Positions 1-6,833 of a stretch of 64,000 nucleotides of DNA are shown here, piece after piece (the stretch's first letter is position 1; the number at the start of each line of letters is the position of its first letter). The notes under the pieces are model-generated. The model was given only the letters and a program-made list of their open reading frames with translations, made no database searches and was not told where the DNA came from. The translations under genes and the position numbers were made by a program. Source of the stretch: UBA2653 sp964572685 (GTDB taxonomy: Bacteria > Pseudomonadota > Gammaproteobacteria > Legionellales > Legionellaceae); NCBI GenBank assembly GCA_964572685.1, contig CAZNFJ010000001.1, forward strand, positions 1 to 64,000. Reading direction: 5' to 3'.

Positions 1-102
1 GCTATCTTAAAAACGCAGAGTATACCTCACTTTCTAGATTTTGGGGAGTTTTCAGAAGAAACATCTTCTTCAGAAAATTTAAACCAAACGATAAAGCCTT
101 AA
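1..102 (+). CDS. Possible C-terminal tail of a gene cut by the window edge
   Basis: Frame 1 is open from the first base to a TAA at 100-102 and would encode 33 residues with an acidic, serine-rich end (…EETSSSENLNQTIKP). Frame 3 is also open, to a stop at about 150. Neither tail is recognisable and there is too little sequence to choose between them. It could equally be non-coding. Confidence 0.22.
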   Translation, partial: AILKTQSIPHFLDFGEFSEETSSSENLNQTIKP

Positions 103-416
103 AAAAATATTTGCATTTCTATGTGATGATACGATGCGTATTTCTTGATTGTTAAAAAGCATGAAATTGATGACAGATAAAAAAAGCAAAAACAATGATT
201 GATTTGTTTTTTTTGTTTTGCTAGGATCTGCGCCAGGAAAAAAGCCAACCTTCACATGGAGAGTCAATGTTTCATTTCATCTTATCATTTCTTGATATTT
301 TTAAATTTTTCTTACACCACGACATGATTTTTTCAAAATTATTTCATTTCCCGTTTGTTGTTGTATTGCATTAATAAGTTGTAAAGGATTTTTATTAACC
401 AACCAAGGAAAACATA
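103..416. other. AT-rich intergenic stretch upstream of the peptide precursor gene
   Basis: No convincing gene is seen in these 314 bases. A 62-codon minus-strand frame (79-267) starts at TTG, has no SD and low-complexity composition. The last 20 bases hold the precursor's SD (AAGGA, 8 bases before the ATG). A promoter for the downstream locus must lie here, but no well-spaced -35/-10 pair stands out. Confidence 0.5.
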
Positions 417-581
417 ATGTTAAATCCAAATAGTAACGAACGTCCTTTGGCGTATCACTTAGCCAAGAAAATTTCATATGAACAACCCGAGACAGTATTC
501 ACTGAGATGTCACAAGCCGGTGGTTCTCTCGAACTAACAGGGAGCGCTAATACCTCGATGGATATGGTTTACGATTTTTAA
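417..581 (+). CDS. Putative graspetide (ATP-grasp-modified RiPP) precursor peptide, 54 aa
   Basis: This short frame starts at an ATG with a good SD (AAGGA, 8-base gap) and lies 81 bases upstream of an MvdD-type ATP-grasp ligase, the usual place for a RiPP precursor. The N-terminal part (RPLAYHLAKK, residues 10-18) looks like a leader recognition helix, followed by a Gly-Gly (35-36) that could mark a leader/core boundary. The C-terminal part is rich in hydroxyl donors (S37, T41, S43, T46, S47) followed by carboxylate acceptors (D49, D53; also E39). Donors preceding acidic residues are what graspetide ligases join by ester bonds. It lacks the classic microviridin PFFARFL leader motif and TxKxPSD core, so it would belong to another graspetide group. 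The role is inferred from context and composition; I did not recognise the exact family. Confidence 0.72.
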   Translation: MLNPNSNERPLAYHLAKKISYEQPETVFTEMSQAGGSLELTGSANTSMDMVYDF

Positions 582-601
582 TTTTTCAATCATGATTAAA
601 T

Positions 602-633
602 CTGTGCTGCCCATCATGGAGGGGGGCGCACAG
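602..633 (+). other. GC-rich hairpin between precursor and maturase genes
   Basis: CTGTGC (602-607) pairs with GCACAG (628-633), and GCCC (609-612) with GGGC (624-627), leaving one bulged T and a 10-base loop. No T-run follows, so it is not a standard terminator. It sits 21 bases after the precursor stop and 29 before the ligase ATG. Such hairpins often stabilise an abundant upstream mRNA segment or limit read-through. That role is inferred. Confidence 0.5.
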
Positions 634-662
634 CGTAGTCCAACTTGGAATAGAGGAAAAGT

Positions 663-1775
663 ATGAATTTTTTAATTGTGACTGAACCAGATGACACGCA
701 TGCCATCTATGTCACCTTGGCTTTAGAGTCGATGGGACACCGTGTTTTGAATTTCTTTTGCGCTGATTATCCAACTTTGCAGAAAAATTCAGTGTTAATT
801 GATAATGCCGAATACCGTTGTCAATCTAAAGACGAGTATCAAACTATTGAACATGTTGATTATGATGTGGTTTGGTGGAGACGTCCTCGTCAACCTTATT
901 TAGAAAAAGCCAAAATTTATCTGGAAGATTATAAGTTTCATAAACGAGAAAATCAGATGTTTCATGAAAGCTTTACCCATCAGATAGCACCAAGGGCATG
1001 GTGGATTAATCGTAAAGAGGCTGCTTTACGTTCTAATTATAAGTTATTGCAATTAAAGGTTGCTTGTGATGTGGGTATGACGATTCCCACCACCTTATTT
1101 AGTAATGATTATGAAGAAATTTGTGATTTTTACAAAAAATTTCATCAACAAGGAGTGATACATAAACCCCTTACCTTTCAATTTTGGGATGAAGGGGATG
1201 GTTTGCGAGTTTGTTATACTGCCAAAATTGATGGAATGCATATTCTGGAAAAATCATGTATTGATTTGATTCCTGGTATTTATCAAGTACAAATCCCTAA
1301 ATTATATGAACTCAGAGTGACTTGTTTTGGCGATTATATTGTTGCTGTAAAAATTCATTCTCAAGATTCTGACGAATCTAAAATGGATTGGAGGATGCTC
1401 CATCCTTCAAAATTAAATCTGGAACCTTATCAATTACCTGATAAATTAGTGAAGCAAATTCGATATTTAATGCGTGAGCTGGGTATTGTATTTGGTTGCC
1501 TAGATTTTATTGTGACTCCTGAAGGAGATTATATTTTTCTAGAGGTCAATGAACAGGGACAATTTTTATTTATTGAAAAATATTGCCCTGAGCTTGCAAT
1601 GCTCGATATTTTTACTCATTTTTTGATACAACAAACCACGCAATTTTATTGGATGAAGTCAAAGCACTATTTAAAACTTCATGATTTTAACGACGAAGTC
1701 ATCAAAATCATGAAAGAAAACCAATCTCAACATATTGATGTTCGAGCATTGGCTCAAAAAGATAAAACCAAATGA
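663..1775 (+). CDS. MvdD-type ATP-grasp peptide ligase (graspetide maturase)
   Basis: The 370-residue protein has the hallmarks of the MvdC/MvdD/TgmB family of ATP-grasp ligases, which activate Asp/Glu side chains as acyl phosphates and close ester or amide rings in a precursor peptide. Visible motifs are INRKEAALRSNYKLLQL (115-131), IPTTLFSN (141-148), the ATP-binding lysine segment VIHKPL (165-170), QIPKLYELRVT (210-220) and the metal-binding FLEVNEQGQ (292-300), a variant of the family's usual ExNxxGQ. The start ATG has a clear SD (GAGGAAAA). It lies between the 54-residue precursor and an exporter. A single ligase is present, as in most graspetide systems other than the microviridins (which use two). 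The exact ring pattern cannot be predicted. Confidence 0.85.
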   Translation: MNFLIVTEPDDTHAIYVTLALESMGHRVLNFFCADYPTLQKNSVLIDNAEYRCQSKDEYQTIEHVDYDVVWWRRPRQPYLEKAKIYLEDYKFHKRENQMFHESFTHQIAPRAWWINRKEAALRSNYKLLQLKVACDVGMTIPTTLFSNDYEEICDFYKKFHQQGVIHKPLTFQFWDEGDGLRVCYTAKIDGMHILEKSCIDLIPGIYQVQIPKLYELRVTCFGDYIVAVKIHSQDSDESKMDWRMLHPSKLNLEPYQLPDKLVKQIRYLMRELGIVFGCLDFIVTPEGDYIFLEVNEQGQFLFIEKYCPELAMLDIFTHFLIQQTTQFYWMKSKHYLKLHDFNDEVIKIMKENQSQHIDVRALAQKDKTK

Positions 1776-1867
1776 ATTGAAAAATTCCAATTAGAGAAAG
1801 GATCATATGCTTAGGGATGAGCTCTTTTTAGCTTTACGCATGGTGTTGCGTCGAATAAAGGTCAGGG

Positions 1868-2743
1868 ATGAAAATGTTTATAAATTCAGTGTTTGTTATC
1901 TTATCACTATTTTTAGGCTTGGTACTCGGAATCATTCAATTATCGTGGACGCCTCACTATCCAGCGACTGCTGAAATATATTATCATCCCAAGTGGGTGT
2001 TAATTCACTCTCCGATAACTGGGATTATGACGCAGCAAAAAATACCAGTTGGGGTGAAATTGCAAAAAGGTCAAACGATGCTGCATATTCGTCCGATGTC
2101 ATCTTTACTACATCAATCTGCTTTAGAACATGAATCTCAATATTTAAAACAACAAATCATTGATATTCATCAAGAAAAAAATTACCAGTTTCAATTTCTC
2201 AAACATTTAAGTCGTCTTGCTCAACATAAACTGATTGCGTTACAAGATTTGCATGAAAAGAAGCGTCAGTATCAAGTTATTTTGAATAAAAATCAGGAAT
2301 TGATTGAAATGTTGCGAGATTTAAAGAAAAAACGCTTACAAATGCTTCAATCTCCAATAGCCGGTACTTTGGTGAAATACTATGTTAATGAGGGGGAGAT
2401 CATTCATAAAGGAAAAAAACTTTTGCTTATTCAGCCAAAAAAATTTCAATATTGGGTGAAATTCCATTTGCCCATCTGTCTACAACGTCAAATTTTTATG
2501 GGTCAAAGAGTACATTTGGCCTGGCTGGGTTTGGAGCCACTAAAAGCCTATCCCATGCAGGCTATTGTTAGAGAGATTTCCCCTTGGGTTCATGATAATC
2601 AATTTATTGTAAAAGCTGAAATGATAAATTCAACCGAATTTGCATCACATTTATGGGAGGGATTGTCTTTGGATGCCTATTTTCTTGGTGTGAGACGTCC
2701 ATTATGGCAATGGATTTATTTTTTATTAAAAGGACAACAATGA
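1868..2743 (+). CDS. HlyD-family secretion adaptor (periplasmic adaptor subunit)
   Basis: The 291-residue protein starts with a membrane-spanning segment (about residues 4-28). The first half of a biotinyl/lipoyl-like domain (WVLIHSPITGIM, about 43-54) follows, then a lysine/glutamine-rich coiled-coil hairpin (about 80-160) and the second half of the lipoyl domain (LQSPIAGTLVKYYVNEGE). This is the order seen in HlyD-type adaptors that couple an inner-membrane ABC exporter to the envelope. It is shorter than typical HlyD (about 400-480). Its stop overlaps the ABC gene's ATG (ATGA), so the two are translationally coupled. It follows the ATP-grasp gene by 92 bases and probably helps export the modified peptide. 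A second start with a better SD lies upstream in another frame (1807). Confidence 0.75.
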   Translation: MKMFINSVFVILSLFLGLVLGIIQLSWTPHYPATAEIYYHPKWVLIHSPITGIMTQQKIPVGVKLQKGQTMLHIRPMSSLLHQSALEHESQYLKQQIIDIHQEKNYQFQFLKHLSRLAQHKLIALQDLHEKKRQYQVILNKNQELIEMLRDLKKKRLQMLQSPIAGTLVKYYVNEGEIIHKGKKLLLIQPKKFQYWVKFHLPICLQRQIFMGQRVHLAWLGLEPLKAYPMQAIVREISPWVHDNQFIVKAEMINSTEFASHLWEGLSLDAYFLGVRRPLWQWIYFLLKGQQ

Positions 2744-4326
2744 AAACTGTATCACTAGAAGCGATTTTATTAAATCATGTGTCTAACGTTCCCATATTAC
2801 AAAAAAATATTTTAAGAAACACTCGTGTATATATTAAAAATTGCTTAATTATAAATAAAAAAATGTCATGTCATTTATTGTTAGTGTTTTTACTTTGCGG
2901 GCTAGTTTCTTTACTTGAACCTATTTGTTTAAATATTTTTATAGGACATATTGATTTTTTTAACTCAACCCAGGAATGGAAAATTCCTTTGGTCCTAGGG
3001 ATAATGAGCCTACTTTTAGGAACGATTTTAGAATTTGCAAGGCAATATTATACAATTTTTATAGCAGGAAAAATGGCTTTTAATATTTCCAAAATGATTT
3101 TACATGATTTTTTTTCACAATCACTTGATTCCTTGTCCAGGCACGCTGCAAATGATTGTTATACACGGATGTATGCCATTGAGCAGGTTTTTTATCGATG
3201 GATACAACAGTTATGCTATCTAGGGAGCGATGGATTATTTTTGCTAATGCAGATCATGATGATGTTTATTTTTTCCTGGCCCTTGGCTCTGATGGACCTA
3301 ATATTTATGTTGCTGATGGGGTTGACCCATCAGTTTGGTTTGCAACGTTATTTTAAACAATCTCAAGAGATTACAGCTCAACAACAACAGCATTTGACTT
3401 TTTTTCTGGAAATTTTACGTCATTTAAGCACTATTAAAATTTTTCAAAAAGAACTGGTTGTATGGAATCTTTGGCAACTCAGAGTAATGCCTTATTGGCA
3501 AGCATTTTTAAAAAATGATTTTTTTCAAGGACAAGTATTGCTCAGCATGAGTTCTTTGAGAAAACTCAATAGTTTGTTGGTGGGGTTAGGGGGGCTGTTT
3601 TTAGTAGCACAACATGATCTGCGTTTGGGTTTATTTGTGGGGTTTTTGGTATTAAAAATTCAGGCCAATGCAACTTTTGAAGCTATTTTTAAACGGTTAA
3701 TGCAATGGCAGTATTTGAAAACTCCCTTGATACGTTTAGAGGATTTGATTGGTTGCTCTGAAAATGAAAAAAATAGGCGCTTAGCAATGAATATTCAATT
3801 GAGAAAGGTCGAGTATGTTTTTAATCGATATTTTTCAAAAGAATTTATATCCGGAAAAAAATACTTGATAAAAGGGGCGTCAGGTTGTGGAAAAACGACA
3901 CTTCTAAAGTGTATTACTGGTATCGAAAAGCCCTTAGGTGGTCAGGTAAGTGCTTGTGTAAAATTTGGTGTTGTATTGCAAAATGATGCTTTACTTCCAG
4001 GAACTATTTTTGAGAATATTAGTTTTTATTCGGATGAAGTCGATAAAGAACTTTTTAAAAAGGTCTGTGAAGTCGTTGCGTTAAATCTAGATTCAGATTT
4101 ATCGGTTGCCTATTTGTCTCAAGGAGAACAACAACGCGTATTGATAGCTCGAGCATTATATAGTAAACCACAATGGTTGATTTTGGATGAGGCCACATGT
4201 CATTTGGATGCTATTGGAGAAGAGCAATTGATTAGGAATTTGATTCAATTGCCGTTAGGAATACTCATGGTTAGTCATCAAGTGGATGTTAAATTGGGCT
4301 TTGATGAGTGTCTTGAATTAAGTTAA
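2740..4326 (+). CDS. ABC exporter (fused permease-ATPase), putative peptide transporter
   Basis: I chose the ATG at 2740, which overlaps the HlyD stop (ATGA) and has AAAGGA upstream; this gives 528 residues. The N-terminal half holds about five or six hydrophobic helices (roughly 40-310) typical of a type I exporter. The ATPase domain shows Walker A GASGCGKTT (379-387), signature LSQGEQQR (459-466), Walker B WLILDEA (479-485) and H-loop His 513, so it looks catalytically intact. No C39 (Cys-His) peptidase domain precedes the membrane part, unlike classic bacteriocin exporters, so leader removal must happen elsewhere or not at all. Its 3' end overlaps folE, on the other strand, by 38 bases. 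The substrate is inferred to be the peptide encoded at 417-581. Confidence 0.78.
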   Translation: MKTVSLEAILLNHVSNVPILQKNILRNTRVYIKNCLIINKKMSCHLLLVFLLCGLVSLLEPICLNIFIGHIDFFNSTQEWKIPLVLGIMSLLLGTILEFARQYYTIFIAGKMAFNISKMILHDFFSQSLDSLSRHAANDCYTRMYAIEQVFYRWIQQLCYLGSDGLFLLMQIMMMFIFSWPLALMDLIFMLLMGLTHQFGLQRYFKQSQEITAQQQQHLTFFLEILRHLSTIKIFQKELVVWNLWQLRVMPYWQAFLKNDFFQGQVLLSMSSLRKLNSLLVGLGGLFLVAQHDLRLGLFVGFLVLKIQANATFEAIFKRLMQWQYLKTPLIRLEDLIGCSENEKNRRLAMNIQLRKVEYVFNRYFSKEFISGKKYLIKGASGCGKTTLLKCITGIEKPLGGQVSACVKFGVVLQNDALLPGTIFENISFYSDEVDKELFKKVCEVVALNLDSDLSVAYLSQGEQQRVLIARALYSKPQWLILDEATCHLDAIGEEQLIRNLIQLPLGILMVSHQVDVKLGFDECLELS

Positions 4327-4852
4327 TAAAAAGTTGTTTTTGGAGAGGATCTTCTAAACGCCCAAGCATTTTTTGAGTACACAGTCGAGGGTGTTGTTTT
4401 TCAATACCTCGCATGCTCATGCAAAGATGTTTGGCTTCCATGATAACGCCAACGCCTTGAGGTTTTAGATAGGTTTGGATACATTCGGCTATTTCGACAG
4501 TTAATCGTTCCTGAATTTGTAAGCGTCTGGAAAAAATATCAACGACCTCAGCAATTTTTGAAAAACCCAAAATATGTTTTTCTGGGATGTAGGCAATATG
4601 ACAATGCCCCAAAAAAGGCAATAAATGATGCTCACAGAGTGAATAGAATTCTATGTTTTTAATAACGATGATGGATTGATCATCGGTTTCAAAAAAAGCA
4701 TCTTTAAAGATTTTGTGAATATCGATATGGTGCCCTTGAGTTAAAAATTGCAAAGATTCTGCTACGCGTTTGGGCGTCGCTGTTAATTCGGAACGTTTTG
4801 GGTGCGGATCAAGATATTGAAGTATTTCTGAAATATGTTTTTCAAGGGTCAT
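4289..4852 (-). CDS. folE: GTP cyclohydrolase I
   Basis: The protein (187 aa) catalyses GTP to 7,8-dihydroneopterin triphosphate, the first step of folate and pterin synthesis. The zinc/catalytic signature CEHH (73-76) and the third zinc ligand Cys144 in the segment KHLCMSMRGI are present, with the GFSKIAEVVDIFSRRLQIQERL core. Length fits the short bacterial form. It lies 5 bases after the HIT gene on the same strand and is probably co-transcribed with it. The 3' end runs 38 bases into the ABC gene on the opposite strand. Confidence 0.95.
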   Translation of the reverse strand: MTLEKHISEILQYLDPHPKRSELTATPKRVAESLQFLTQGHHIDIHKIFKDAFFETDDQSIIVIKNIEFYSLCEHHLLPFLGHCHIAYIPEKHILGFSKIAEVVDIFSRRLQIQERLTVEIAECIQTYLKPQGVGVIMEAKHLCMSMRGIEKQHPRLCTQKMLGRLEDPLQKQLFINLIQDTHQSPI

Positions 4853-4857
4853 GATGT

Positions 4858-5199
4858 TTATCCTGGAGGCCAGGTCAATGGCCGACCTGCCAATAAATGT
4901 AAATGAATATGAAATATCGTTTGGCCACCATCTGATCCAGTATTCATCACCAATCTGTATCCCTGTTCATGATAACCATGATCGTGGGCGATTTTTTTGG
5001 CAGTAATCAACATTTTTCCCAATAATAATTGATCTTCTGATTGACTGTCATGCAATGAGTGAATATGTTTTTTGGGAATGATAAGCGCATGCAGAGGGGC
5101 TTGAGGGTTGATGTCTTGGAATGCTATCACGTCACCATCTTCGTATAGCAAGGGGGTATTGAGTGATTTGTTAGCGATTTGACAAAAAATACAGGTCAT
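4858..5199 (-). CDS. hinT: HIT-family nucleotide hydrolase (HinT-like)
   Basis: The protein (113 aa) has the histidine triad HIHLHLLAG near the C terminus and an N-terminal CIFCQIA segment. HinT enzymes hydrolyse purine nucleoside phosphoramidates and related adducts in the cytoplasm. A longer frame begins at a TTG at 5223, but the ATG at 5199 has an excellent GGAGG SD and matches the family N terminus, so it is preferred. It is the upstream member of a pair with folE and is transcribed divergently from ppa. Confidence 0.9.
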   Translation of the reverse strand: MTCIFCQIANKSLNTPLLYEDGDVIAFQDINPQAPLHALIIPKKHIHSLHDSQSEDQLLLGKMLITAKKIAHDHGYHEQGYRLVMNTGSDGGQTIFHIHLHLLAGRPLTWPPG

Positions 5200-5288
5200 G
5201 GTTGATCCACCTCCGTTAGACAATGAATCATTATAACGAAAAACACCTTGCTATCTCAAGATAAGCATTGATAGTTTTCATTCAAAGA

Positions 5289-5317
5289 TTGTCTAAAAAG
5301 ATTCAAGTGGTTATACT
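5289..5317 (+). promoter_or_regulatory. Candidate sigma-70 promoter for ppa
   Basis: TTGTCT (5289-5294), a 17-base spacer, then TATACT (5312-5317), 47 bases before the ppa start codon. Spacing is ideal and the -10 matches five of six consensus bases. Confidence 0.5.
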
Positions 5318-5364
5318 GTTGCTCGAAATGAATTCAAGACGATTTAAATTTTAAAGAGGCTAAA

Positions 5365-5898
5365 ATGGGTTTAAAAAATATTCCTGTGGGTAAAGATGTG
5401 CCCAATAATATCAATGTTATTATTGAAATTCCGATGAATGGTGCTCCGGTTAAATATGAAGTGGATAAAGAAACAGGTGCTTTATTTGTTGATCGTTTCA
5501 TGGCAACAGCGATGTTTTATCCAACCAATTATGGTTATGTCCCACAAACGTTATCGCTTGATGGAGATCCGGTCGATGTATTGGTGGTGTCCCCATATCC
5601 TCTATTAAGCGGTGCTGTGATTCCTTGTCGTCCGGTTGGAATGTTGAAGATGACCGACGAATCCGGTGAGGATGCGAAGGTTTTGGCTGTTCCTATCGAT
5701 AAATTATCTCAATTGTATCGTAATGTTGAGTCTTATCGTGATTTACCTCAACCATTACTGTTATCCATTGAGCATTTTTTTGCACATTACAAAGATTTAG
5801 AAGAGGGCAAATGGGTGCGTATTGAAGGATGGCAAGATGTTGCAGCCGCACACCAAGAAATTCTGAATAGCCAAAAACGCTATGCCGAGACAATATAA
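5365..5898 (+). CDS. ppa: Inorganic pyrophosphatase (family I)
   Basis: The soluble enzyme (177 aa) hydrolyses pyrophosphate, pulling biosynthetic reactions forward. The family I metal-binding signature DGDPVDVLVV is clear, with upstream FYPTNYGYVPQT, and length is that of the bacterial hexameric form. The start has GAGG upstream. It is monocistronic: a promoter at 5289-5317 and a strong hairpin terminator just after its stop. Confidence 0.97.
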   Translation: MGLKNIPVGKDVPNNINVIIEIPMNGAPVKYEVDKETGALFVDRFMATAMFYPTNYGYVPQTLSLDGDPVDVLVVSPYPLLSGAVIPCRPVGMLKMTDESGEDAKVLAVPIDKLSQLYRNVESYRDLPQPLLLSIEHFFAHYKDLEEGKWVRIEGWQDVAAAHQEILNSQKRYAETI

Positions 5899-5910
5899 TT
5901 TAAAATGAAT

Positions 5911-5940
5911 AAACGCCTTCTAATGAGAAGGCGTTTATTA
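5911..5940 (+). terminator. Rho-independent terminator after ppa
   Basis: A perfect 11-bp stem, AAACGCCTTCT (5911-5921) with AGAAGGCGTTT (5926-5936), closes a 4-base loop and runs into a short A/T tail. It could work in both directions, ending ppa and the convergent HTH gene. Confidence 0.8.
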
Positions 5941-5962
5941 TCAACAAATTTAGTATGTGATT

Positions 5963-6475
5963 TTAATCATTTTTAGATTCAAATTCTTTGATTGGTGCAA
6001 AATATTTGTAAGAAGATAAAGCCATATCAATGATTTTTTTTGATTTTTCCTCGTTTTGATTGAATTCTTGTAAATCTTCTGTGAGTTCTAACCAAAAATT
6101 GGGTAATTTATCTGAAGAATTTTGTGGGGAGCATAATTGACTAATATGTGTAAAAAGATGATGTAAAATATTTTTACTAATGGTTATTTTATGTGTTTCA
6201 AGTGCTTCAAAGCTATGACTGTCACCAAATAAAAGCCAACCAGGTGATACTTGTAAATGTTGAGCGATTTCGCTGAGTTTTTGTGGCTCAGGAATGGTTT
6301 CTCCTCTTAAATATTTTCGACAAATTTGAGGAGTGTATTGAATAACATCAGCAAACTTCATGATGTCTACCCCAGTTGAGCTGCGATTGGATGTATACCC
6401 TGCTTTAATCAACGACATGCGCAAACGTTCAGCAAAAGATACAGTAATATTGTTTTTTATCATTTTTATGTTCAT
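5963..6475 (-). CDS. HTH-type transcriptional regulator (phage CI-like N-terminal domain)
   Basis: The N-terminal part contains a helix-turn-helix resembling Bacteriophage CI-type/XRE repressors (VSFAERLRMSLIKAG… through QYTPQICRKYLRGETIP… to LSEIAQHLQVSPGWLLFGD). The remaining 80 residues have no recognisable domain and no LexA/CI-type serine-lysine peptidase. The start is uncertain: ATGs at 6475 and 6463 are both plausible with weak SDs, and the frame opens at a TTG at 6502. With 6475 the protein is 170 residues. No phage genes are nearby, so this is probably a resident regulator. Its target is unknown. Confidence 0.7.
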   Translation of the reverse strand: MNIKMIKNNITVSFAERLRMSLIKAGYTSNRSSTGVDIMKFADVIQYTPQICRKYLRGETIPEPQKLSEIAQHLQVSPGWLLFGDSHSFEALETHKITISKNILHHLFTHISQLCSPQNSSDKLPNFWLELTEDLQEFNQNEEKSKKIIDMALSSYKYFAPIKEFESKND

Positions 6476-6559
6476 AAGGGCGATGAAATTGGAATTTATC
6501 AAATTCGTTGATCGCTTGCAATAAACAAATTACTTTTTTGATATTTTGAAAAATATTTA

Positions 6560-6588
6560 TTGTTATTCAAAGCTTTTTGTTATATATT
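6560..6588 (+). promoter_or_regulatory. Candidate sigma-70 promoter of a small RNA
   Basis: TTGTTA (6560-6565), a 17-base spacer, then TATATT (6583-6588). A strong terminator lies about 150 bases downstream with no good gene between. Confidence 0.4.
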
Positions 6589-6594
6589 TGGTTT

Positions 6595-6748
6595 CGAAAT
6601 GGAGTCTGTCTGTTTCGCCCAAAGGCTTTGTGTTGCGACATGGAAGAGAAAGTAATATTCAAAGAGTCTAAGGGTTTGTTAAACGGCACTATCAAGCCAA
6701 CCAAGCTAATTTCAAACTGAAAGCGTAAGCTTTCAGTTTGTCTTTTCA
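6595..6748 (+). ncRNA. Putative small regulatory RNA of about 150 nt
   Basis: A plausible promoter (6560-6588) and a 12-bp terminator hairpin (6713-6740) bracket about 150 bases that hold no credible gene. The segment is less AT-rich than the flanks and has scattered self-complementarity (TTGGTT at 6588-6593 with AACCAA at 6699-6704; GGCTTTG near 6623 with CAAGCC near 6693). A 62-codon minus-strand frame covers it but begins at the terminator. I could not match it to 6S, 4.5S, tmRNA or RsmY/Z. It might instead be a leader of the MscS gene that starts at 6834. Confidence 0.4.
6713..6748 (+). terminator. Strong hairpin terminator
   Basis: CAAACTGAAAGC (6713-6724) and GCTTTCAGTTTG (6729-6740) form a perfect 12-bp stem with a GTAA loop, followed by TCTTTT. 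It ends the putative small RNA. Confidence 0.7.
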
Positions 6749-6833
6749 TAGCCATTGAATAATTTTATTGATTTTGTAGCATAATTCCCAAAATCGTCTA
6801 TAAATATATTATGAGTACAAAAGAGTTGGCATC

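Noticed and set aside
79..267. 62-codon frame on the minus strand near the window start
   Set aside because: It begins at a TTG with no SD, has low-complexity content, and no recognisable features.
6567..6755. 62-codon minus-strand frame upstream of the MscS gene
   Set aside because: It begins within a strong plus-strand terminator hairpin and has no SD; the region is better explained as a small RNA or leader.
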